Notes: generated by a model from the sequence alone, not told the origin. A DNA stretch of 45,306 nucleotides from Oscillospiraceae bacterium (GCA_028705905.1 JAQWCP010000001.1:1-45306), one strand, 5' to 3'; shown: positions 32,201 through 40,815, counted from the stretch's first letter. Translations and numbers: made by a program.

Positions 32201-34814
32201 AGTGCTTGATGCAGACAAAACCAATACTAATGAAGATGGTATGTTCCTGCTGTCTGAATATCTGCTCGAACAAAGCAATGTTTCTTTCGATGCGGACAGT
32301 AATGTATGGCAAGGCAGTGACGCACAGGCTTGGTGTACTGCATTTGCAGGAAGCGATGCATTTACGACTTCCGAAAAATCAGCACTTAAAAGCGTGAGCA
32401 AAAACGATGCTCAAACATGGCAATATAATTGGAACTGGGGAACGAGTTCTCTTTCCAATGAGAAAGTGTTCTATTTATCAGCAGAAGAAGCGGCGACATA
32501 CATAGGTTCAAACAACGGAGCTAAGGGACTTGCAACAACGACAAGCGGCGGAACCGCTGGCTATTGGTGGCTGCGGTCGCCCTACTACAATTATACTTAC
32601 CTTGCGGGTTGTGTGGTCGAGGACGGCGATGTCGATCGCAATGGCGTGGATGACTCCTACACAGATGTGCGTCCCGCCTTTAACTTAGATATCTCTAAAG
32701 TTCTCTTTACATCTTTAACAGGCGGCAAATCTACAACTGGAATGGATACTGCCCTAACAGCAGTGCCTATTGCCACCCCATCTGAGTGGACGCTTACCTT
32801 GAGCGACAGCGCCCGCAGTGCCTTTACCGCCGAGACCACCGAAAAAGCCGGCGATGTGCTGACCGTTTCTTATACAGGTGCTACAACAGGCGATAATGAG
32901 TATATTTCCGCCGTGGTAAAAGCAGCGGACGGTGCCATAAAGTATTATGGCCGAGTTGCACAGGTTACCAATGCAGAAGGCAATGCAAACATCAACCTTT
33001 CCGGCATTACCATGGCGGACGGCGATACCCTCTGTGTTTTCAACGAGCAGTACAACGGCGATAATAAAACGGACTATGCAAGTGAATTGAAAGATGTTTC
33101 TCTGACAGTAATACCACTGCCAGACCTGACCGTGACTGGCGGCACAAAGGACACAGATTACACCTACGCAGACGGCGTGCTTACTGTTTTAACAAGCGTT
33201 CCGCTCACCATTGCAAACAGGAATGTAAATATCGCCACCACCGATCGCATTGTGGTGGCAAACGGCAAAACCGCAAACCTTACGCTGAACGGCGTCACGA
33301 TAGAAACCCTTGGAAATGCTGCGGCCATTACGGTGAAAAATGCGGCTGACACAAAGCTGAACCTTACCCTTGCGATGGGCAGCACCAACACCCTAAAGGG
33401 CGCGGATAACTATGCCGGCATTGACGTGACGGGTGATGCCGCCCTTACCATTGACGGCACCGGCACCTTGGATGTCACCGGCGGCGCATATAGCGCGGGC
33501 ATTGGCGGCGGCAGCGGCGCCGGCAGCAATGGTATCATTACCATCAACAGCGGCACGGTGATCGCGAGCGGCGGCGAATTTGGCTCGGGCATCGGCAATG
33601 GCACTGGCGGCGGTGCTGGTATTGACACCGCAAAGACTATTACCATCAACGGCGGCACGGTGACCGCCAACGGTATCTACAGCGGTGCGGGCATTGGCTG
33701 CGGCGGCAGTGGCAGCAACGGCACCATCATCATCAACAGCGGCATTGTAACCGCCAACGGCGGCATCACCGGCGTGGACATCGGCAGCACCGGCGGTGAC
33801 AGCACCATTACCATCACCGGCGGCAGCTTCGCCGTGGGCGATACTACTGCAAATACCGTTTACGGAAATGCAGTAGCGAGCGGCTATTGTGTAAAGAATA
33901 TCGGCGGAAGCTGTCCCTATACAGTAGTAAAACTTGCCGATGTGACCATTACGCCAACGACGGATGAAAATAAGCTGTCCCAAACCTATGCAGAAACTAC
34001 ATTCGATGCAACAAAACTCTTCACTTTCGATGAAAACTGCGGTACAGCAACCTATTCACTGGCAAGCGGCGGCACAGGCGAGGGCAGCATTACAAAAGAG
34101 GGTGTGCTGACCGTCACCAAGGCGGGTACCTTTAAGATTCAGGTGGATACTGCCGCCCATGACGGTTACGCTGCAGGCAGCGAAAGTGTGACATTGACGG
34201 TGAAAAAGGCGGCAAACAGCTGCACCGGCCCGGTCATCATGAACGACTATACCTATGGCGGAGCCGTCAGCGGCCCCGCAATTATTGAATATGAAGGCCC
34301 GGCCACCTATTATTACAACACCAGCGATGACAACACCGGCGGCACTGAGTGGAAGGGTATTACTCCAACTACATTGAATGCCAATGATTATTGGATATAC
34401 GCCACTGTGGCTGGCGATGATCTGCACAATGATTTCATATCTTCTGCAAAGAAATTTACCGTTAGAAGAGCCACCCCGACAGTTGAACTGACGGCGAAAG
34501 AAACCGGTTATACAGGTAGTCCTATCCCGGCGAACACGGCAACTGTTACCTTGGTAGGCAGCGAAACCTACGCAGGTACGATTACCTACAAGTATTACAC
34601 CGACATTGACTGCACCAAGGGAGAAACCGAAACGGCACCGACCACGGCAGGCACCTATTATGTCAAAGCCTCCATTGCGGCAGCAGGAAACTACACATCC
34701 GCCGTCAGTGCCGCGGTGAAATTGGAAATTACTCAGGCAACCGCCGGGGATGTAACCACCCCAACCACCACTCCTGTGACCTATTCCGCTGACGGCAAGC
34801 TAAGCAATACGTAA
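29226..34814 (+). CDS. Giant secreted surface protein with three DUF6273 domains, ends at an in-frame stop, 1,862 aa
   Basis: ATG 29226 is seven bases after AGGAGG (29213-29218); earlier in-frame codons lie in the leader. Signal peptide: K-K-R-M-K-Q then a hydrophobic stretch ending G-A-F-A. Next come Cys/His repeats (C-T-H-V-H-D-E-T-C-G-Y type, residues 40-130), a helical stalk, and three copies of DUF6273 plus an Ig-like domain (from about 260, 620 and 960). Each DUF6273 copy ends W-W-L-R-S-P, variable cassette, V-R-P-A-F-N-L-D. A Gly-rich beta-helix-like region (G-I-G-G-G, T-I-N-S-G-T-V, about 1300-1540) and MBG/Ig-like domains follow. TAA at 34812-34814 stops the frame although coding continues in phase to 36812, so the wall anchor is lost unless the stop is bypassed. 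Likely an adhesin, exported by Sec. Confidence 0.88.
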   Translation: MKKRMKQTLSILLAVCMTVMMLPTGAFALEAAPVADSGLCAHHTEHTAECGYVAAVEGSPCTHVHDETCGYAAAVAEIPCNMDCTDTDGDGIIDHAEGCAYAPAVGEQPCTHVHDESCGYVEAVEGAPCTFVCTECAKEIKPTNGDAATLNEAQQAFVDAVAALDKDTLTALAEAYKADPTEGGDAETAFYAAYDKVESVDGSAAELYAALTPDEQTEETVAAGKATLDGIISAVNAALMVETPAADVPALYTAGNGLALQLGTSGVADKDFIYFGNYNSENIKWKVLDADADNTGKANGMFLLSEYLLEQSNVPFDADKIRNEGQYDPNKWQHSDAQAWCTAFAASSAFTTSEKTALKTVSKEDSATTKYGIAYGTSSLVDEKVFYLSAEEAATYISSNNFDKGLAAGSSGGIEGAWWLRSPNPNYTVMVGFVNEDGFVNSTDVAYTKVGVRPAFNLDTSKVLFSSAATDGKASGTVGAGALNSVPEYTDTTKDWKVTLLDTSRQGFTAQAAESAATSKDVGYESWSVDIAYSNANKGTNEYVSAMLCDADGNVFYYGNIAQNSASGTQTVNIPTGLGIGNYTLKVFSEQLTGDNKPDYASTMQDIALTVTGSVIEPVTPVPVIQFGTSDVADKGFVYFGKYNSTDIKWKVLDADKTNTNEDGMFLLSEYLLEQSNVPFDADNNVWQGSDAQAWCTSFATSNAFTDAEKIALKGVAKTDVATNKYSLDWGTSELTAADDKVFYLSAEEAANYIGPNNSDEGLATTTSGGAAGYWWLRSPDYSNPDTRTLLAGFVNEDGCVLLTSVDFTDPGVRPAFNLDTSKILFTSLTGGKSATGMDTALTAVPIATPSEWTLTLSDSARSTFTAETTGKIGDVLTVSYTGATTGDNEYISAVVKAADGAIKYYGRVAAVSNAEGSATINLSGITMADSDTLCVFNEQYNGDNKTDYASELRAVSLTAPPVPVIQLGTSGVVDKNFVYFGKYNSTDIKWKVLDADKTNTNEDGMFLLSEYLLEQSNVSFDADSNVWQGSDAQAWCTAFAGSDAFTTSEKSALKSVSKNDAQTWQYNWNWGTSSLSNEKVFYLSAEEAATYIGSNNGAKGLATTTSGGTAGYWWLRSPYYNYTYLAGCVVEDGDVDRNGVDDSYTDVRPAFNLDISKVLFTSLTGGKSTTGMDTALTAVPIATPSEWTLTLSDSARSAFTAETTEKAGDVLTVSYTGATTGDNEYISAVVKAADGAIKYYGRVAQVTNAEGNANINLSGITMADGDTLCVFNEQYNGDNKTDYASELKDVSLTVIPLPDLTVTGGTKDTDYTYADGVLTVLTSVPLTIANRNVNIATTDRIVVANGKTANLTLNGVTIETLGNAAAITVKNAADTKLNLTLAMGSTNTLKGADNYAGIDVTGDAALTIDGTGTLDVTGGAYSAGIGGGSGAGSNGIITINSGTVIASGGEFGSGIGNGTGGGAGIDTAKTITINGGTVTANGIYSGAGIGCGGSGSNGTIIINSGIVTANGGITGVDIGSTGGDSTITITGGSFAVGDTTANTVYGNAVASGYCVKNIGGSCPYTVVKLADVTITPTTDENKLSQTYAETTFDATKLFTFDENCGTATYSLASGGTGEGSITKEGVLTVTKAGTFKIQVDTAAHDGYAAGSESVTLTVKKAANSCTGPVIMNDYTYGGAVSGPAIIEYEGPATYYYNTSDDNTGGTEWKGITPTTLNANDYWIYATVAGDDLHNDFISSAKKFTVRRATPTVELTAKETGYTGSPIPANTATVTLVGSETYAGTITYKYYTDIDCTKGETETAPTTAGTYYVKASIAAAGNYTSAVSAAVKLEITQATAGDVTTPTTTPVTYSADGKLSNT
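30489..30584 (+). repeat. Variable cassette 1 of the DUF6273 repeats
   Basis: Lies between constant T-G-G-T-G-G-C-T-G-C-G-G (W-W-L-R) and constant C-G-T-C-C-C-G-C (R-P-A). It reads S-P-N-P-N-Y-T-V-M-V-G-F-V-N-E-D-G-F-V-N, then S-T-D-V-A-Y-T-K-V-G-V. It aligns without gaps to cassette 3 over 29 codons, with 24 differences at codon positions 1-2 and 9 at position 3 by hand count. Confidence 0.7.
31560..31667 (+). repeat. Variable cassette 2 of the DUF6273 repeats
   Basis: Same borders as cassette 1, four codons longer near its start (S-P-D-Y-S-N-P-D-T-R-T-L-L-A-G-F-V-N-E-D, then G-C-V-L-L-T-S-V-D-F-T-D-P-G-V). Over the 23 codons from CTT 31596 to GTC 31664 it aligns without gaps to cassette 3: 17 differences at codon positions 1-2, two at position 3. 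Confidence 0.75.
32577..32672 (+). repeat. Variable cassette 3 of the DUF6273 repeats
   Basis: Same borders; reads S-P-Y-Y-N-Y-T-Y-L-A-G-C-V-V-E-D-G-D-V-D, then R-N-G-V-D-D-S-Y-T-D-V. Variable codons end in C or T (TAC, TAC, AAT, TAT, TAC, GTC, GAT, GAT, CGC), as expected if all derive from AAC/AAT. The flanks are almost identical to those of cassette 2. Confidence 0.75.
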
Positions 34815-35279
34815 TTGGCGAGCGGCTGGGAATGGGCAAAACCCAATACCATTCCTACCGTTGGCAACAGCGGATATACCGCCTACTATGCGGTAAGCGA
34901 TTACACCAACTACGATTGGAGCAGTGTTGACGGCTACGACAAGGATAACCACCGCGTGGAGCGTACCGTTGCCTTGACTGTGAACCCGGCAACCGCTGTA
35001 AATGTTACTACACCTACTGTCGCTCCCGTGACCTATTCCGCTGACGGCAAGTTAAGCGATACGAAGCTGGCAAGCGGTTGGGAGTGGGCAAACCTAAATA
35101 TCGTCCCCACCGTTGGCAACAGCGGATATACCGCCTATTATGCGGTAAGCGATTACACCAACAACGATTGGAGCGGCATTGACGGTTACGACAAGGATAA
35201 CCACCGCGTGGAACGCGCGGTTGCCTTGACTGTGAACCCGGCACAGGTGACGGCACTTGAGCTGTCTTCTCTCGTCACA
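34776..35279 (+). repeat. Tandem 252-bp repeat (84 aa, two copies)
   Basis: The sequence beginning GTGACCTATTCCGCTGACGG occurs at 34776 and again at 35028, and the repeat encodes a small Ig/MBG-like domain with Y-Y-A-V-S-D-Y-T-N-x-D-W-S and Y-D-K-D-N-H-R-V-E-R. The two copies are highly similar. The internal stop lies in the first copy: TAATTG at 34812 corresponds to AAGCTG (Lys-Leu) in the second. Confidence 0.85.
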
Positions 35280-36812
35280 GCGCCTGTGAAAAAAGCCATA
35301 CCCGCAACTGTTATTACAGGTCAGGCTGAGTATAGCGGCACAGTTGCGTGGAATGACAGCCCCGAAAAGTTCTTGGGGAATACGATTTATACGGCGACCG
35401 TCATATTGACGCCGACCGACAACTACACCTTTAACGGCGTGGAAGAAAATGCATTCACCTATACCGGGGCAACCGATGTTACAAGTACTGCCCCTGATGC
35501 AAGTGGAAAAGTCACTGTAACCATCGTGTTCCCGGCAACGGATAACCGCACGGTGAGCGAACTGATCACCAGTGGAAATCTGACGAAGACCATTTATAAC
35601 ATCGGCGAGGCATTTGACCCCACAGGCCTTACCATCACGGTCAAGTATGATGACGATACCTCTGAGGTCATCACCGCGACCACCGCCGGTTATTCTGTGA
35701 GCCCGACCACTATGGCCGCAGATACCACCTCGGTCACCGTTGGTTTTGGCGGAAAGAACACAAGTTCTATTGCGGTGACTGTGCGGGAGAACATCACTTC
35801 CATTACCGCTCCCATGGCTATTGTCGATGTGGCGAACGGTACTGCAAAGACTGCTGCTGCTCTTGGTCTGCCCACTACAGTGAGCATCATCACCAGCACC
35901 GGAACAACTACCACGGCAAATGTCACTTGGGATGTAGATTCTGTCGATTACGACCCAACTTCACTGAATGCAAAGAACTTTACCGTGAACGGCACTGTGG
36001 AACTGCCCACAGATATGAGCAATTTGAACAGCGTTCCTCTCACCACACAGATGCGCGTCAGCGTAAAGGCGGCAACACTCACTACAAAGCCGGAACAGAA
36101 CACCGATCCCGAATCCACTGATACCTCTGAGAAAATCACCGGCATCAAGGTGGGCGGCAAGGTCACCGTTGGCACTACACTTACCATCACTGCCGATGAA
36201 TTTGTGCGCGGAGACAAGACCTATATTCCAATTACGTGGGCAACGAACCCCAGCGGCACCTTTACCAAAACCGGCGGCGCGACCTATTCTACAACAGTAG
36301 ATACCACAGGAATGACCACCGGTGCGCATACCTTTACGATCACCTATCGCGAGGTGGAAACCGATAACGGAGCTGCTACCGGAAACACAGTTCAGACTGT
36401 TATTGATTACACTATTAAAGCTGTATCCAATAGTGACGATGACGACGGGGCTACCACCAATTACATCATCACCACCGATGCGGGTAAAGGCGGCAGTTTT
36501 GATACCGACAAGACGGTTTCCGTCAAGGCCGGTGAAAGTGCAAGCTTTAACATTAAACCCGACTCCGGGTATGTAATTGCCGATGTGAAGGTGGACGGCA
36601 AGAGCGTTGGCGCAATCAGCTACTATGTGTTCACCAATGTGCAGGCAAACCACACCATCAGCGCCATCTTTGAGGCGGCAGACACAGATGTGAACCCGTC
36701 GACCGGTGATAACAGCAATATGGCTTGGTGGATTGCACTTCTGCTTATTTCAGGTGGGGCTGTTACTGTTCTCGGAATCAGCAAGAAACGCAAATACACT
36801 TCAAAGCACTAA
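34815..36812 (+). pseudogene. In-phase 3' continuation of the surface-protein gene with wall-sorting signal, cut off by the stop at 34812
   Basis: The frame continues in the same phase for 665 codons. It has no ribosome site at its beginning; only a TTG follows the stop directly, so independent translation is unlikely. It encodes the rest of the first and all of the second 84-aa repeat, Ig-like domains (with I-T-S-G-N-L-T-K-T-I-Y-N-I-G-E-A-F-D-P-T and I-T-A-P-M-A-I-V-D-V), an InlB-B-like repeat (A-G-K-G-G-S-F-D-T-D-K) and a C-terminal sorting signal N-P-S-T-G-D-N-S, membrane helix and K-K-R-K tail. The sequence looks intact apart from the one stop, so the lesion is recent, is bypassed, or is a sequencing error. 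Confidence 0.75.
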
Positions 36813-36975
36813 TTAAGCAAAGCAAGAACCGCTTCTGAGACTGCGACGGCACAAACAACCCGCACAAGATTGAAAATAAAAGTTCCAATGGAGAAGTGAA
36901 AACATCATGACAAAGATGACTGGCTCTATTAAATACAGACAGGACAACTCCGTTCTTTTCTCATAGTGATCTTGC

Positions 36976-37020
36976 AAAGGCAGAGGGGATCGCACATAGT
37001 GAGGTACTCTGTGCCTTTTT
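36976..37020 (+). terminator. Probable terminator between the two surface-protein genes
   Basis: AAAGGCAGAG (36976-36985) can pair with CTCTGTGCCTTT (37007-37018) with a two-base bulge, and five T end at 37020. An alternative stem GCACA/TGTGC (36992-36996, 37010-37014) uses the same right arm, so the two are exclusive. The 250-base gap holds nothing else I can name except a TATAAT at 37030-37035 that has no convincing -35. Confidence 0.55.
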
Positions 37021-37065
37021 GCATTTGTTTATAATTTAAGAAATTTTCAAATAGGAGGACGAATC

Positions 37066-40000
37066 ATGCGACAGACAAAAAACAAATTCGGGCAAAAATT
37101 GCTGGCTCAATTGCTGGCAATATGTATTGGAGTGTTTACCATGCTGCCCACAGCGGCATTTGCCGAGGAAACCACCCCGCAGCAGCAGCCGGTGGATTCC
37201 GGCATAATGGAGGTGGAGGACGAGACAACCTCCGCCGATGTGCCGACGGTATATGCCGTGGGTAGCGATTCGGCCTTGCAGCTCGACGCGGATGGCATCG
37301 GCGACGGCGACACCGTTTATTTTGGCAAATACACCGAAAACGGCACGACTTATGATGTACCGTGGACGGTGCTGCCCAGCACGACACTTTCCGAAACCAG
37401 CGTGGCAGGAACAGATGTATTGCCGCTGTTGTCTACTTACACACTTGGTGCAACAAAGTTTCAATCGAGCGGCAGCGGGTATTACCCAAGTAGCACTTTG
37501 CAAGCCACAATGGCATCAATTTATAATAATTTCGCTGACCTTGAAAAAGGAGCAGTTGCCGAAACAACGCTGACCGAAAGCAGTATGTACAGTGACCAAG
37601 GCAGCTTGGCAGCAGAGCGGCTGTTCCCGCTTTCTTACAACGAAACAAGCAGCCTCGGCGAGGATAACACTCTTCTGCAAGCAAAATCAATCACGGATCA
37701 AACCGGCAACACCAACGGGTGGTGGCTGCGTTCGTCCATGATGGATGATGAGGCATATTGTGTATATTCCAGATTCCCTTTCGATGCGTCCCGTGTGGTG
37801 AATCCTCTGGCGGTTCGTCCCGCTTTTCATTTGGATAAAAGCGTCATCCTCCTCACCTCTGCCGCCGATGGCAAGGTAAGCGGCACACTTGGGGCAACGG
37901 CGCTGACGGCGGTTCCCACCACCACACCCTCTGCGTGGAAGCTAACCATTTCAGATGCAGCGCATGCCGACTTTGCCGTAACAACGGCAACAAGAAACGG
38001 CGATGTGCTGACCGTGTCTTATACCGGCGCAACCGTGTATCATGCGGACACCGCACCAAACGAGTATATTTCAGCAATGATATTGAACGGTACAAGCGGC
38101 GCAATCACCCATTACGGACGCCTTGCGCAGCCTACGGCGGCAGATGGTACCGTGGATATTGACCTTTCCGACGTTGCGATGGGAAGCTCGGATATTTTGT
38201 ATCTTTTGAATGAGCAGTATAATGGCGACAACAAAACCGATTACGCCAGCCAGCTGAAAGAGGTTTCGATGCCAAGTGCGCCGGGTTCCGATTTAACCGT
38301 AACCGGCGGCACAGAGGACACCGATTACACCTACTCGGGCGGCGTGTTGAAGATTCTTACCGGCACGCCTATGACCATCAGCATGGCAGACGATGTAACC
38401 ACCACCACCGACCGTATTGTGATTGCGGACGGCAAGACTGCAAATCTGACATTAAACGGCGTAACTGTAGATATGTCGGCTTCAACGTTTGCAGCTATTG
38501 ATTTAGAGAACGGTGCGAAGCTGAATCTTACTGTTAGCGGAGTAAACACACTGACAGGCGGAGAAAAATGCGCCGGTATCAGCGTGCCGGAGGGCACAAC
38601 GCTGTCTATCAACGGAAGCGGCACGTTAAACGTATTTGGCGGAATGTTTGGTGCAGGGATCGGCGGCGGAACTGTAACGCTTGCGAATGCAGTGCATCCT
38701 GAATATGAGTTTTATGGCGCAGATGCAGGCACAATCAATATAAGCGGCGGTACGGTGAACGCCACGGGCGGCCAATGGGCTGCAGGCATCGGCGGCGGCG
38801 CAGGCTTTGAACGGGAAAACGAAAATGTTGTAGGCGGAAGCGGCGGTACTATAAACATAAGCGGCGGCACGGTCAACGCCTCGGCAGGCGTGGGCGGGAT
38901 TCACCCCACACATGGCGAGTTCGGCGGCAGCGCGGGCATCGGCGGCGGCGGTGCACTGGGAACGGAGCTCGGCGGCGCGGGCGGCAGCATCACCATATCG
39001 GGCGGGACTGTAAACGCCGACAGTGTAGACTCGGATAATATGTCAGTCGGCGGCGGCGCTGCCATAGGCGGCGGCTACCCGGGCGAAGCAGGAAACATCA
39101 CCATACCCGCCGGTACGGTCGTTGCGCAAGCCGGTCTCGGCGGGGCGGGAATCGGCAGCGGCAGTTTTTGCGACAAGGGAGGTGTGATTAAAATCTCCGA
39201 CGGAAGCGTTACCGCTACGGGCGGCAAAAGCGCCGCAGGTATCGGCACGGGCTGGACGGATGGCATAGGAAGCACACCCCCCATTGAGATCGTCATTTCG
39301 GGCGGAAGGGTCACCGCCATAGGCGGAAACGGCCTTGTACATCCGACGAGAGGCACAATGGGCGCAGGCGCAGGCATCGGCGGCGGGTATCGGGACGTCG
39401 GGAGCGACGTTACCATCTCCGGCGGTATCGTCACAGCCATCGGCGGCGGCCTTTCCGGTGCTTATGATGATGACTCCACGGTTCCCTCGGCGATCGGTGC
39501 GGGTTCTAACAATTCCGGTACCCATAGCTTCAGCACAGGGCAAAGCGGCTCGGCGGTCATAAACGCCAAGACGCCGGAAACGCCTTTCTCCGGCTATATT
39601 ACGGATCAGTCGAACAAGGCAAATTGGTTGGGCACGATTTTTGAAGGCACTGGCGGAACTGTTTACGGGAGCCAGACGATCAATGACGACTTTACGATAG
39701 ATGCAGGTCAAGCGCTTGAGATACCATCCGCAGCTTCTTTTACAATTGTGGAAGGTGTTACCGTAACGAACAATGGGACCATCGAAAACAACGGGCTTAG
39801 CCGCAACAGCGGCACGATAGCGGGATCGGGCACGGTGACCTGCAACAATCACAACTGGGATGCGGCGACCTATACTGCTCCTAAAACCTGCGCATTTTGC
39901 AAAATCACCGAAGGAGAGCCTCTTCCGCAGTACACCATTTCTGTCAGTGCAAGTCCGGAGGCAGGCGGCAGCGTAACAGGAGACGGAAAATTTGACGAAA

Positions 40001-40605
40001 ACGCAAGCCGCACCGTAACAGCAAAAGCAAACACCAATTATCATTTTGTGAAATGGACGGAAAGCGGCACACAGGTCAGTACCAATGCGAGTTATACCTT
40101 TAACCTTACCGCAGACCGCACCCTTGTGGCGGTATTTGAGGCAGATACGCCGACACCTGCAACGCAGTATCAAGTCACAAAAGGGAAAAACGGCATATGG
40201 ACAAAGGGCAACATCGGTGGTTTGGAATTCACGGTCAATACCAACTACAGCAAATTCACAACCGGCGGTAGCGTACTGGTGGATGGCACTGAGATTGCAA
40301 GCGACAAATACACCTCTCAAAGCGGTAGTACGATCATCACGCTGAAAGCGGAGTATCTTGAAACACTGTCCGCCGGGCAGCACTCTCTGCGTGTGAATTT
40401 TGCAGACGGCTATGCCGAGACACACTTCACCATCAAAGCTGCAACCGCTGAAACAGGCGGTAATGGTGATGATGATCAAAACCCCAATACCGGAGTCCCA
40501 CAGACCGGCGATAATAGCTATATGCCGTTGTGGATACTGCTGATTCTCATTTCTGCAGGTGGTATTATTACAGTGGGCATTAAGCAAAAGAAACGCAAAT
40601 CTTGA
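37066..40605 (+). CDS. Second secreted surface protein with DUF6273 domain and wall anchor, 1,179 aa
   Basis: ATG 37066 follows AGGAGG by seven bases. Signal peptide ends T-A-A-F-A. One shortened DUF6273 domain (about 65-265) ends W-W-L-R-S-S, a divergent cassette, V-R-P-A-F-H-L-D. An Ig-like domain (about 285-400), a long Gly-rich beta-helix-like region (G-I-G-G-G, I-S-G-G-T-V-N-A repeats, about 410-830), an InlB-B-like repeat (Y-T-I-S-V-S-A-S-P-E-A-G-G-S-V, near 965) and an X2-like domain follow. The end is V-P-Q-T-G-D-N-S, a membrane helix and K-K-R-K-S. It shares domain order with the 29.2-kb gene and is probably a paralogue with an intact wall anchor. Likely adhesive; the ligand is unknown. 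Confidence 0.9.
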   Translation: MRQTKNKFGQKLLAQLLAICIGVFTMLPTAAFAEETTPQQQPVDSGIMEVEDETTSADVPTVYAVGSDSALQLDADGIGDGDTVYFGKYTENGTTYDVPWTVLPSTTLSETSVAGTDVLPLLSTYTLGATKFQSSGSGYYPSSTLQATMASIYNNFADLEKGAVAETTLTESSMYSDQGSLAAERLFPLSYNETSSLGEDNTLLQAKSITDQTGNTNGWWLRSSMMDDEAYCVYSRFPFDASRVVNPLAVRPAFHLDKSVILLTSAADGKVSGTLGATALTAVPTTTPSAWKLTISDAAHADFAVTTATRNGDVLTVSYTGATVYHADTAPNEYISAMILNGTSGAITHYGRLAQPTAADGTVDIDLSDVAMGSSDILYLLNEQYNGDNKTDYASQLKEVSMPSAPGSDLTVTGGTEDTDYTYSGGVLKILTGTPMTISMADDVTTTTDRIVIADGKTANLTLNGVTVDMSASTFAAIDLENGAKLNLTVSGVNTLTGGEKCAGISVPEGTTLSINGSGTLNVFGGMFGAGIGGGTVTLANAVHPEYEFYGADAGTINISGGTVNATGGQWAAGIGGGAGFERENENVVGGSGGTINISGGTVNASAGVGGIHPTHGEFGGSAGIGGGGALGTELGGAGGSITISGGTVNADSVDSDNMSVGGGAAIGGGYPGEAGNITIPAGTVVAQAGLGGAGIGSGSFCDKGGVIKISDGSVTATGGKSAAGIGTGWTDGIGSTPPIEIVISGGRVTAIGGNGLVHPTRGTMGAGAGIGGGYRDVGSDVTISGGIVTAIGGGLSGAYDDDSTVPSAIGAGSNNSGTHSFSTGQSGSAVINAKTPETPFSGYITDQSNKANWLGTIFEGTGGTVYGSQTINDDFTIDAGQALEIPSAASFTIVEGVTVTNNGTIENNGLSRNSGTIAGSGTVTCNNHNWDAATYTAPKTCAFCKITEGEPLPQYTISVSASPEAGGSVTGDGKFDENASRTVTAKANTNYHFVKWTESGTQVSTNASYTFNLTADRTLVAVFEADTPTPATQYQVTKGKNGIWTKGNIGGLEFTVNTNYSKFTTGGSVLVDGTEIASDKYTSQSGSTIITLKAEYLETLSAGQHSLRVNFADGYAETHFTIKAATAETGGNGDDDQNPNTGVPQTGDNSYMPLWILLILISAGGIITVGIKQKKRKS

Positions 40606-40625
40606 ACACTAATCCAAGTTAAGCA

Positions 40626-40666
40626 AAACCGCTTCCTGCGATCAAAAAGCAGGAAGCGGTTTCTTT
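40626..40666 (+). terminator. Rho-independent terminator after the second surface protein
   Basis: AAACCGCTTCCTGC (40626-40639) and GCAGGAAGCGGTTT (40649-40662) form a perfect 14-bp stem with a 9-base loop, followed by CTTT. It starts 20 bases after the stop codon. The intron fragment begins directly after it. Confidence 0.9.
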
Positions 40667-40815
40667 GTGCGCCCGGCGGGCGCACGTTCCTACAGGGTGA
40701 AAGTCCCGAAATCCGCCCGGTAGTGGGAAGGATATAGCCAATGGCAAGGGTGTCGTGGGTGACTGCGAATCTGAAGGAAGCCGGCTGGCAAATCTCTGGC
40801 CTGACGAACAGAAAT
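40667..40815 (+). mobile_element. 5' fragment of a group II intron
   Basis: Begins GTGCGCCC, the usual group II intron 5' end, and continues through the recognisable domain I landmarks CTACAGGGTGAAAGTCCCGA (40692 region), GGCAAGGGTGTC, GAATCTGAAGGAAGCCGGC and TCTGGCCTGACGAACAGAAA. The similarity ends near 40815. There is no intron-encoded reverse transcriptase and no 3' domain V/VI in the window, so it is a dead remnant. The 40 bases after it read as a short coding-like frame (Y-F-R-K-L-L-E-Q-S-G-I-R-I-Y-G), probably a piece of another gene. Confidence 0.8.

Noticed and set aside
37718..37830. DUF6273 cassette of the second surface protein considered as a fourth DGR target
   Set aside because: It is too different to align without guessing; codon-position bias cannot be judged from one divergent copy.
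38640..39480. Gly-rich repeats considered as a CRISPR or DNA satellite
   Set aside because: The repeats are degenerate protein-level beta-helix turns in an open frame, without fixed period or spacers.
39043..40587. A 514-codon minus-strand frame opposite the second surface protein
   Set aside because: Composition mirrors the Gly/Thr/Asn-rich plus-strand repeats; no ribosome site or recognisable domain.
40667..40815. Intron fragment considered as part of a DGR reverse-transcriptase locus
   Set aside because: The landmarks are those of group II intron domain I; no reverse-transcriptase motif or template repeat is present.
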